NCBI RefSeq assembly: GCF_002256285.1
Contig: NZ_NKJE01000008.1
Span: 62,001-126,000 of the forward strand
Source of the DNA: Flavobacterium sp. BFFFF1
Lineage (GTDB): Bacteria; Bacteroidota; Bacteroidia; Flavobacteriales; Flavobacteriaceae
Direction of reading: 5' to 3'
DNA: 64,000 bases
Both the position numbers and the translations under genes were made by a program. The notes under the pieces are model-generated. The model saw nothing but the letters and a program-made list of their open reading frames with translations, searched no databases and was not told the origin of the DNA. Of the stretch, positions 58,310-64,000 are shown in pieces (within the stretch, counting starts at the first letter, position 1; each line of letters starts with the position of its first letter).

Positions 58310-58720
58310 TTAACAGTACTCGTTATAAGCGTCCTGTAAATTCTCGGCGATCAACTCTGCCGGGCGGCCTTCAATGTGATGGCGCTCCAGCATGTGCACC
58401 AATTCGCCATCTTTGAACAACGCCATGCTTGGCGATGACGGCGGGAATGGGAACATGTGTTGGCGGGCAGCGTTTACCGCATCAGTGTCAACGCCGGCGA
58501 AAACCGTCACCAGGTGGTCTGGTTTTTTGGCCCCGTTGAGGCTCATTTTAGCGCCCGGACGGGCGTTGCGCGCTGCACATCCACAAACGGAATTTACAAC
58601 AACGAGTGTAGTGCCCGACTGTGTTACCGCTTTTTCCACGGCGTCAGCACTGTATAATTCTTCGAAACCGGCGTCGGACAATTCGGCGCGCATTGGTTTC
58701 ACCATTTCTTCTGGATACAT
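58310..58720 (-). CDS. BrxA/BrxB-family bacilliredoxin
   Basis: 136 residues from the ATG at 58718-58720 (MYPEEMVKPMRAELSDAGFE). It reduces bacillithiol mixed disulfides on proteins. The active site is the CGC motif in VVNSVCGCAARNARPG (near 52-56), in the standard place. The MYPEEM start is conserved in the family. Its presence suggests that this organism makes bacillithiol or a similar thiol, as known for some Bacteroidota. Confidence 0.93.
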   Translation of the reverse strand: MYPEEMVKPMRAELSDAGFEELYSADAVEKAVTQSGTTLVVVNSVCGCAARNARPGAKMSLNGAKKPDHLVTVFAGVDTDAVNAARQHMFPFPPSSPSMALFKDGELVHMLERHHIEGRPAELIAENLQDAYNEYC

Positions 58721-58803
58721 AAGCTTAAAATTAAAGATTAAAAGTTGCGGCAAAGTTAGTGAGAATTAGAGCAGACTTTTATCACATCATCATAAAGATT
58801 TGT

Positions 58804-58811
58804 TATGTTTG
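58804..58811 (+). promoter_or_regulatory. -7 promoter element of the small membrane protein gene
   Basis: TATGTTTG matches TAnnTTTG. It covers the first in-frame ATG (58805), so translation should begin at the next ATG, 58838. Confidence 0.6.
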
Positions 58812-58837
58812 GGTTTCTAAAAACAATCGTCATCAAA

Positions 58838-59212
58838 ATGTTTGAAAATATAGATTCACTTTATCTCTTGATTGGATTGCTGGTTGTCTTTGTGATTGGT
58901 CATTTTATTGTCCAACGGCAGAAATCGTTCAAATTGACATTGCAGTATCGGCTGGCCTTTTATGGGTTGATCATGATGATTTTGTGGTTTTCATTGCCCA
59001 TTACCCCTTCACTGTCGACGTTTGGATATCCTGAAGACGTTTCTGATATTGAATCAAAAGAGAAGTTGTTGAAATATCTACAGCGCTATAACGTTGCGAT
59101 TGTAAAGACAACCGAAGTGGTACATCATATGATCTTCATTACTACCTTTTGGTTTGTCGCGATCATCAGCAGCATGGTGAAATACATGAAATTAGAAAAG
59201 GCGGAAAAATAG
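58838..59212 (+). CDS. Small membrane protein of unknown function
   Basis: 124 residues with three predicted membrane helices: YLLIGLLVVFVIGHFIV (near 8-24), LAFYGLIMMILWFSLPITPS (near 39-58) and VHHMIFITTFWFVAIISSMV (near 94-113). A loop between helices 2 and 3 is charged (ESKEKLLKYLQRYNVAIVK). I do not recognise the family. The start at 58838 is chosen because an upstream ATG lies within the promoter. It overlaps the end of the convergent crtY gene by 21 bases. Confidence 0.75.
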   Translation: MFENIDSLYLLIGLLVVFVIGHFIVQRQKSFKLTLQYRLAFYGLIMMILWFSLPITPSLSTFGYPEDVSDIESKEKLLKYLQRYNVAIVKTTEVVHHMIFITTFWFVAIISSMVKYMKLEKAEK

Positions 59213-60331
59213 CGCTTTGATGAATAAGCCTTTCGGGCATTGCCAGATCACTTTTAAATCTTCCCAGAAACTGGTTTCACCATCCAGGAATTTCAATACC
59301 AGCGCGGGTGTTGATTTTTTAAACATCGCACTGAAAATCGGCGCCCCTTTTTCATTTTGTTTAGACAGGATGTCTAACAACAGCAGGTCGTAAAACCAAA
59401 AACGGTCTTTTTTATAAAAATCGGTAAAGTCATTTTGCTGCTGCAGGAATTGCACAAGGCGTTTTGAAAGCTTATCTGAATTTTTGAATGTGAATCCCGT
59501 GCTTGCTTTGGTCCATCCGCCGGCAGAACCGATGTTGATCACGTTTTTAGTGTTGCTTTCCCAAAATTCATAAGACGTCATCGGGATGCGGCCGCGTTCC
59601 TTATCAATAATTTTATAGTTGGTGACGTCCAGATTCGAAAGATAGTTCACAATCGCTTCTTCGTATTCGGATTCCGGCAGCAGATCTTTTGAAAACAAAG
59701 TATATTCGAAAATGGCTTCCGTGTCTGACACCGGAAGCACATACATAAAACGCGTATTTCCTTTTTGCGGAACCGAAAAATCCATGAAGGTCGCCACATT
59801 TGGGTCAAAAGATGGCGTTTCCGTCTTTATTGTCCAACCAATGAAATGCTGTTGCAATAGCGGATATTTCGTTTGCTTTAATACTGCTGTTGGATCATAA
59901 ATGCTGTTGAAAAGTTTACTGCAGGAATAATTTCCGGAGTCCGTCTGTACGACAACATGCCCCGCCGATTCGCTATGACCGGTGACGTTCTCATTGCGGA
60001 ATGTGATGTTGGAATGCAACATAATACGTTTCAGGGTTTTGTTATAAAAATCAATTCCCCGAATCATTTTATATTCATACGGATCCAAATCGAGCCTGCG
60101 GCTGAAAACCTCGTTGCGGAACCAAACCTGCTTCCACTGTTGTGTCAGGATTTTGTCCCAATTGCCTTTCCCTTTTTCCCAGAAACACCAGGTACGGTCA
60201 TTCTTCTGTTTAGAATCAGCGTCCAGAAGCAATATGGATTTGTCGGCAAATTTTCCGGATTTAATCATTTGGTTGACCGTCATCAATGCCGCCAGTCCAA
60301 CGCCCGTGAAAATGTAGTCGTAATGCTTCAT
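59192..60331 (-). CDS. crtY: Lycopene beta-cyclase CrtY
   Basis: 379 residues. It cyclises lycopene ends to beta-rings, leading to beta-carotene and zeaxanthin. The N-terminal dinucleotide-binding stretch YDYIFTGVGLAALMTVNQM and the KNDRTWCFWEKGKGNWD motif (near 42-58) are typical of CrtY/CrtL. MIRGIDFYNKTL, GRIPMTSYEFWES and GWTKASTGFTFKNSD are further conserved blocks. It is isolated: no other crt gene lies within the window. It should give yellow pigment typical of Flavobacteria. Confidence 0.93.
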   Translation of the reverse strand: MKHYDYIFTGVGLAALMTVNQMIKSGKFADKSILLLDADSKQKNDRTWCFWEKGKGNWDKILTQQWKQVWFRNEVFSRRLDLDPYEYKMIRGIDFYNKTLKRIMLHSNITFRNENVTGHSESAGHVVVQTDSGNYSCSKLFNSIYDPTAVLKQTKYPLLQQHFIGWTIKTETPSFDPNVATFMDFSVPQKGNTRFMYVLPVSDTEAIFEYTLFSKDLLPESEYEEAIVNYLSNLDVTNYKIIDKERGRIPMTSYEFWESNTKNVINIGSAGGWTKASTGFTFKNSDKLSKRLVQFLQQQNDFTDFYKKDRFWFYDLLLLDILSKQNEKGAPIFSAMFKKSTPALVLKFLDGETSFWEDLKVIWQCPKGLFIKALFFRLF

Positions 60332-60367
60332 CAGAAATATTAAGCTGTAAAGATAATTTTTTGCCGC

Positions 60368-61108
60368 TTATAAACGAAACGAAAATCCGAGGGCAGCGTA
60401 GTAATCAGGCGCGTTTTCCGTCAAGCCAACGCCTCCGGAAACATCTACCATCATATCATCGGAAAGCAAATGGGTAAATCCGGCGTCACATCGGTGGTCG
60501 GATTTGTCTTTCTGGGGTGCAAACCCGTACAATTCTATGTAACAGCCGGTTTTTTGCGAAAGCGAAATGCCTGTCGTCAATGTGTAAATAAAAGTCGGTT
60601 CAGGCGTTTCTCCATTCCATTCTGCGCCGAGATTGTAGCCCAGCGACACCTTATCCGTAAGCGTATGCTGCATTGTAAAACGGAATTCCGGTGCGTAGTA
60701 ATCCGTTTTAAATTCCGTCGACGCCAAATCGGGAACGGAAAGGTGTGCGATAAATGACGTCAGGGGAATGATGCCTTTTTCTTCCGCGAGGCGCGTCTTA
60801 AAACCAACCAAGACCGGACTGAGACCAGAGGTTTTTATACCAAATTCCTTTTCGGACACGAATTCCAAAATCAGCCGAAACTCGAAATGGTCGTTTACAC
60901 CAAACTTAATCAAGGATGAAGGTGTTACAAGAGATGAAGCTTTGGCGTTTACCTGTTCATATGAAAATCCGTTTTCCATTTGAAACATTCCTTTTGGGAC
61001 AATGGCTGGTGTTTCTGTCTGGTCTGGTCTATCGGTCTGTATGGGCGTCATCTCCTGTGCAGCGATAGCAATCGGAAAAATGACTAATATTAAAATAAGC
61101 TTAATCAT
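60368..61108 (-). CDS. Outer-membrane channel-like protein, divergent from mntH
   Basis: 246 residues. Signal peptide MIKLILILVIFPIAIAAQ. The motif TDRPDQTETPAIVPKGMFQM after it and the beta-barrel-like repeats of alternating residues ending in a C-terminal Leu-type strand (DYYAALGFSFRL) fit the family annotated as phenol-degradation-associated transporter (MetA type), which forms outer-membrane barrels. It is divergent from mntH across an 83-base region with two operator-like dyads, so it is probably a metal-regulated outer-membrane pore. Confidence 0.8.
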   Translation of the reverse strand: MIKLILILVIFPIAIAAQEMTPIQTDRPDQTETPAIVPKGMFQMENGFSYEQVNAKASSLVTPSSLIKFGVNDHFEFRLILEFVSEKEFGIKTSGLSPVLVGFKTRLAEEKGIIPLTSFIAHLSVPDLASTEFKTDYYAPEFRFTMQHTLTDKVSLGYNLGAEWNGETPEPTFIYTLTTGISLSQKTGCYIELYGFAPQKDKSDHRCDAGFTHLLSDDMMVDVSGGVGLTENAPDYYAALGFSFRL

Positions 61109-61114
61109 AATTAT

Positions 61115-61134
61115 TTTTTAGACAAATCTAAAAA
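61115..61134 (+). promoter_or_regulatory. Operator-like perfect palindrome between omp and mntH
   Basis: TTTTTAGA, CAAA, TCTAAAAA: an 8-4-8 perfect dyad. It lies 6 bases from the start of the divergent outer-membrane gene. Its TTTAG/CTAAA half-sites resemble DtxR/MntR-family operators, and a DtxR/MntR gene follows mntH. Confidence 0.65.
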
Positions 61135-61142
61135 TATTATTC

Positions 61143-61171
61143 AGCAAATAAAAATATTATATATATTTGCT
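61143..61171 (+). promoter_or_regulatory. mntH -7 element inside a second dyad
   Basis: TATATTTG at 61162-61169 fits the -7 consensus, 22 bases before the ATG. AGCAAATA (61143-61150) and TATTTGCT (61164-61171) form an 8-bp dyad with a 13-base spacer that covers it, so binding there would block transcription. Confidence 0.6.
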
Positions 61172-61191
61172 TTGGAAAAAATCTTTTTAGC

Positions 61192-63066
61192 ATGAAAGGC
61201 AAGTCTTTAGAAGAAGTAAATCAGTCGATTTCAACCCAAAACAAAACATCGTTATTCCGTAAGGTTCTTGCGTTTTTTGGTCCGGCATATCTTATCAGCG
61301 TGGGCTACATGGATCCGGGAAACTGGGCCACTGACATCGCTGGGGGAAGCCAGTTTGGGTATGCCTTACTTTGGGTGTTGCTCATGAGCAATATCATGGC
61401 GTTGCTGTTGCAAAGCTTAAGCGCTAGACTGGGTATTGTCACGCAGCTTGACCTGGCGCAGGCTTCAAGAGACACCTACTCAAAATTTGTCAATTACATT
61501 CTTTATTTTCTTGCCGAAATTGCCATTGCCGCGTGTGACCTCGCTGAAGTGCTGGGAATGGCGATCGGGATAAATCTCCTGTTCGGGCTTCCGCTGATAC
61601 AGGGTGTAATGATAACGGTCTTGGACACTTTCCTGCTGTTGTTCCTGATTAACAAAGGCATGCGGAAAATGGAGGCGTTTATCATTGCACTTGTCGCCAT
61701 TATCGGTGTTTCCTTCATTTTTGAAATGATCTTCGCCCAACCGGAACTTCCGAAGGTTCTTGCCGGATTGATTCCGTCCATACCGAATGAAACGGCACTT
61801 TACATTGCAATCGGAATCATTGGCGCAACCGTGATGCCGCACAACCTTTACCTGCATTCTTCATTGGTACAAACGAGGAAGTTTGACCGCAGTGATGCGG
61901 GAATTAAGCAGGCATTGAAATACAACTTTATCGATTCGGCGATTGCATTGAATCTCGCCTTTTTTGTCAATGCTGCGATTTTAATCCTGGCGGCGGCGAC
62001 ATTCTACAAAAATGGCATGTTTGAAGTCGCTGAGATACAGGATGCCTATAAATTCCTACAACCCTACCTGGGAACGCAATGGGCACCGATTTTATTCGCG
62101 GTAGCACTAATTGCTGCGGGTCAAAGCTCCACTGTAACGGGTACACTTGCAGGCCAGATTATCATGGAAGGCTATCTGAATCTTCGGATACAGCCGTGGG
62201 TTCGGCGCATCATCACACGCCTCATTGCGATTGTGCCTGCTGTGATTGTCATTTCCGTTTTTGGGGAAGGCGTTACCGGGAAAATGTTAATTTTCAGCCA
62301 GGTGATTTTGAGTTTGCAGCTTGGGTTCGCCATCATTCCCTTGATTCATTTTGTGAGCGATAAGCATAAGATGAAAGGTTTTGAAATCAGCCTGCCAACA
62401 AAAATTGCAGCCTGGGTGATCGCAGCCATTATCGTCTCGTTGAATGCGAAACTGGTGTTTGATGAGCTTCAGGGATGGCTCGAGAGCGCTGAACATCCCA
62501 TTATACTTTGGTTGACAGCGGTTCCGGCGGCCATCGGCTTTTTAATTTTATTGCTGTACATTGTGTTTAACCCTTTCTTTAGAAAAGCCACACATCGGAT
62601 TGTAAACCATTCGCCGCACAACCTGGCGCTTAAATTCTCCAAAACGCCTGCCTACAACAAAAAAAATATAGCCGTTTCCGTAGATTTTTCGGCTGCTGAC
62701 GAATCGGCGCTGAACAACGCCTTTGAGATGGGCGGACAGGAGGCACACTACACGTTAATCCACGTTGTAGAAACCGTTGGGGCAATGTATTATGGCGGAG
62801 GCATTGAGGACCATGAAACTAACATCGATAAAAAATTGCTGGAAGACTACAAAATCATGCTAACTGAAAAAGGCTATCATATCGAAACCAGGCTTGGTTT
62901 TGGCAAACCGGACAAAGTCATCCCCGAAATTGTCAACGAAACACCATTCGACGTATTGGTAATGGGCACCCATGGCCATACCGGATTTAAGGATTTGCTT
63001 TTTGGCACAACGGTGAACAAGGTCAGGCATAAAATAAACATCCCTTTATTTATCGTTAAAAATTAA
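61192..63066 (+). CDS. mntH: Nramp-type Mn/Fe transporter fused to a UspA domain
   Basis: 624 residues, against about 410-440 for ordinary MntH. The Nramp part (1-470) has about 11 membrane helices, with the metal-binding motifs GYMDPGNWATDIAGG (near 38-52) and GATVMPHNLYLHSSLVQTR (near 212-230). It imports Mn2+ or Fe2+ with protons. The C-terminal UspA-like domain (490-624) has VSVDFSAADESALNNAF and the ATP-type loop VMGTHGHTGFKDLLFGTTVN. The mntR-type gene follows almost immediately. A Usp domain that senses nucleotides or stress could gate the transporter; that is inferred. Confidence 0.93.
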   Translation: MKGKSLEEVNQSISTQNKTSLFRKVLAFFGPAYLISVGYMDPGNWATDIAGGSQFGYALLWVLLMSNIMALLLQSLSARLGIVTQLDLAQASRDTYSKFVNYILYFLAEIAIAACDLAEVLGMAIGINLLFGLPLIQGVMITVLDTFLLLFLINKGMRKMEAFIIALVAIIGVSFIFEMIFAQPELPKVLAGLIPSIPNETALYIAIGIIGATVMPHNLYLHSSLVQTRKFDRSDAGIKQALKYNFIDSAIALNLAFFVNAAILILAAATFYKNGMFEVAEIQDAYKFLQPYLGTQWAPILFAVALIAAGQSSTVTGTLAGQIIMEGYLNLRIQPWVRRIITRLIAIVPAVIVISVFGEGVTGKMLIFSQVILSLQLGFAIIPLIHFVSDKHKMKGFEISLPTKIAAWVIAAIIVSLNAKLVFDELQGWLESAEHPIILWLTAVPAAIGFLILLLYIVFNPFFRKATHRIVNHSPHNLALKFSKTPAYNKKNIAVSVDFSAADESALNNAFEMGGQEAHYTLIHVVETVGAMYYGGGIEDHETNIDKKLLEDYKIMLTEKGYHIETRLGFGKPDKVIPEIVNETPFDVLVMGTHGHTGFKDLLFGTTVNKVRHKINIPLFIVKN

Positions 63067-63072
63067 GATGAC

Positions 63073-63080
63073 TACTTTTG
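63073..63080 (+). promoter_or_regulatory. -7 promoter element of the mntR-type gene
   Basis: TACTTTTG matches TAnnTTTG and lies inside the first in-frame codons at 63068. Translation therefore probably begins at the ATG at 63095. It gives the regulator an independent promoter besides read-through from mntH. Confidence 0.55.
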
Positions 63081-63094
63081 CGCAAATTGAAATC

Positions 63095-63748
63095 ATGACT
63101 TTCTCCGAAGAAAATTATCTCAAAACCATCTATCACCTGACAAGCCTCACAGGCAGTGAAGTAAGCACGAATGCCATTGCCGAAAAAATGGAAACCAAGG
63201 CTTCTTCGGTAACCGATATGTTAAAGAAACTGTCTGAAAAAGATTTGGTCAACTATAAAAAATACCAAGGCGTTTCACTCACAGAAAATGGCCGGCTGGC
63301 TGCCAAAATGATTGTCAGGAAACACCGCCTATGGGAAGTTTTTCTCGTAGAAAAGCTCGACTTTTCGTGGGATGAAGTACATGATATTGCAGAGCAGCTG
63401 GAACACATCAAGTCGGAAAAACTGATTAATAAACTGGATGATTTTTTGGGAAACCCAACTGAAGATCCGCATGGCGATCCTATTCCTGATGTAAACGGCC
63501 GGATTATCAAAATTGAGAAAATGCTGTTGTCCGAAATCAGCGAAAATGAATCCGGAATTTGTGTTGGGGTGAAAGACACTTCGTCAGAATTTTTAAAATA
63601 CCTCGACAAACAGCACATTGCGTTGGGTTCAGAAATTACGGTGTTGGCGAAGGAAAGTTTTGATCAATCCGTACGGATTCTGGTTGAAAATCGCGAGCTG
63701 ACCATATCGAATAAAATTGCCGCTAACCTTTTTGTAAAAGCGATCTAA
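63095..63748 (+). CDS. DtxR/MntR-family metal-dependent transcriptional regulator
   Basis: 217 residues from the ATG at 63095 (MTFSEENYLKTIYHLTSL); an ATG nine codons earlier lies inside a promoter element. The winged helix-turn-helix covers residues 1-65 (VSTNAIAEKMETKASSVTDM). Metal ligands of the dimerisation domain lie around RKHRLWEVFLVEKLDFSWDE and EDPHGDPIPDVNG. A C-terminal FeoA/SH3-like domain (150-217: ALGSEITVLAKESFDQSVRI) completes the DtxR layout. It should repress mntH and the divergent outer-membrane gene when Mn or Fe is high. Confidence 0.92.
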   Translation: MTFSEENYLKTIYHLTSLTGSEVSTNAIAEKMETKASSVTDMLKKLSEKDLVNYKKYQGVSLTENGRLAAKMIVRKHRLWEVFLVEKLDFSWDEVHDIAEQLEHIKSEKLINKLDDFLGNPTEDPHGDPIPDVNGRIIKIEKMLLSEISENESGICVGVKDTSSEFLKYLDKQHIALGSEITVLAKESFDQSVRILVENRELTISNKIAANLFVKAI

Positions 63749-63876
63749 TGACATCCGCAGTCGTCGGTACCGCAGTGCTTCGCTGATTTCTTTTTTTTAA
63801 AGAAAAATTTCTTTACCAGATAACCAACGGACAGTGCCAGTGCGGTGAATGCCAATATTTGTTGAAAGTCAATCAT
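63745..63876 (-). CDS. FeoB-associated Cys-rich membrane peptide
   Basis: 43 residues. MIDFQQILAFTALALSVGYL is one membrane helix, followed by a basic stretch (VKKFFFKKKKSAK) and a Cys tail (CGTDDCGCH). This matches the small FeoB-associated Cys-rich membrane proteins, which accompany ferrous iron transporters. Its stop codon overlaps that of the regulator gene, with which it converges, and its ATG overlaps the stop of the upstream barrel gene by one base (TGATG), so the two are coupled. No feoB is visible in the window. Confidence 0.8.
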   Translation of the reverse strand: MIDFQQILAFTALALSVGYLVKKFFFKKKKSAKHCGTDDCGCH

Positions 63877-64000
63877 CAGAAGTAAATGCCAGTTCCCAAA
63901 GTTACGAAATTATACGATGGCGTGCCGATTTTAAGCCTTTCATATCCAATTGAGAAAAAACCCCGCTTTTTGTGGTACCGGCTCTCCAATTCGAAAGCAT
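63876..64000 (-). CDS. Outer-membrane beta-barrel protein (partial, only C-terminus visible)
   Basis: The frame is open to the window edge and ends ...FELESRYHKKRGFFSIGYER... and NFVTLGTGIYF, followed by a stop. Alternating hydrophobic residues and a C-terminal Phe are typical of the last strands of outer-membrane barrels. Coupled by a one-base overlap to the Cys-rich peptide gene, so it likely belongs to the same iron/metal uptake group. Only 41 codons are visible, so the family cannot be named. Confidence 0.6.
   Translation of the reverse strand, partial: AFELESRYHKKRGFFSIGYERLKIGTPSYNFVTLGTGIYF

Overview
The window reads as chromosomal DNA of a Flavobacterium-like member of the Flavobacteriaceae (Bacteroidota). 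The evidence is a gliding-motility lipoprotein gene (gldH) next to ricT and a class A penicillin-binding protein, a secreted subtilisin with a type IX secretion C-terminal domain, a CrtY lycopene cyclase, an IPExxxVDY-family protein between rnc and pyk, a SPOR protein with a bacterial CCDC81-type HU N-terminus, and many starts preceded by the Bacteroidota promoter pattern TTG-N(17-23)-TAnnTTTG. Coding density is high and there is no CRISPR array, no recognisable prophage and no intact insertion sequence.

Layout. 1-0.86 kb: two cell-envelope genes, the first cut by the window edge. 1.1-1.5 kb: tRNA-Arg(CCT), two tandem 3'-fragment copies of it, and a dispersed hairpin repeat. 1.5-7.6 kb: dusB, a purF-type amidophosphoribosyltransferase, a PfkB kinase, rnhA, a lipoprotein and purN. 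7.8-12.3 kb: acpP-fabF-rnc, an IPExxxVDY protein and pyk. 12.4-14.9 kb: an HD hydrolase, an acyl-ACP desaturase and a PlsC acyltransferase. 15-20.8 kb: recA, a lipoprotein, an ECF sigma factor with a large envelope-spanning partner, a second PlsC and trpS. 20.8-25.2 kb: a membrane protein divergent from a mini-GrpE-like/Hsp70-like pair. 25.2-30.4 kb: dprA, the HU/SPOR protein, an acyl-CoA thioesterase, a secreted conserved protein and an enoyl-CoA hydratase.

30.5-40.7 kb is a tetrapyrrole locus. hemJ, hemH and an AraC regulator lie on the minus strand; hemA-hemC-hemD-hemE, three small genes, hemF, a four-helix-bundle (S23/IVP) gene and hemB lie on the plus strand. Two cytochrome c genes follow, so haem synthesis and two haem-using proteins sit together. 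hemL is absent from the window. 41.8-51 kb holds an ogt-type methyltransferase, a serine hydrolase, a 3'-5' exonuclease, the type IX-secreted protease, a double-ATPase ABC protein, a DUF1569-like protein and scoAB. 51-60.3 kb holds the pbp1A-gldH-ricT group, a methyltransferase, trhO, a bacilliredoxin, a small membrane protein and crtY. 60.4-64 kb is a metal block: an outer-membrane protein divergent from an Nramp-UspA fusion, a DtxR/MntR regulator, a FeoB-associated Cys-rich peptide and the end of another barrel protein.

The most unusual content is intergenic. (1) Two tandem partial copies of the tRNA-Arg 3' half plus terminator carry a 16-bp palindrome in place of the T-loop; the same palindrome recurs 39 kb away inside another hairpin. 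(2) Arrays of 7- or 8-nt repeats occur in inverted pairs. One pair encloses the S23/IVP gene inside the hem operon; other pairs enclose nothing and look like empty versions of the same structure. (3) At least three copies of a hairpin element have conserved arms and variable loops. (4) A duplicated 5' end of trhO flanks an inserted 180-bp hairpin segment. The Hsp70-like/mini-GrpE-like/membrane-protein trio is the best candidate for an under-described protein system.
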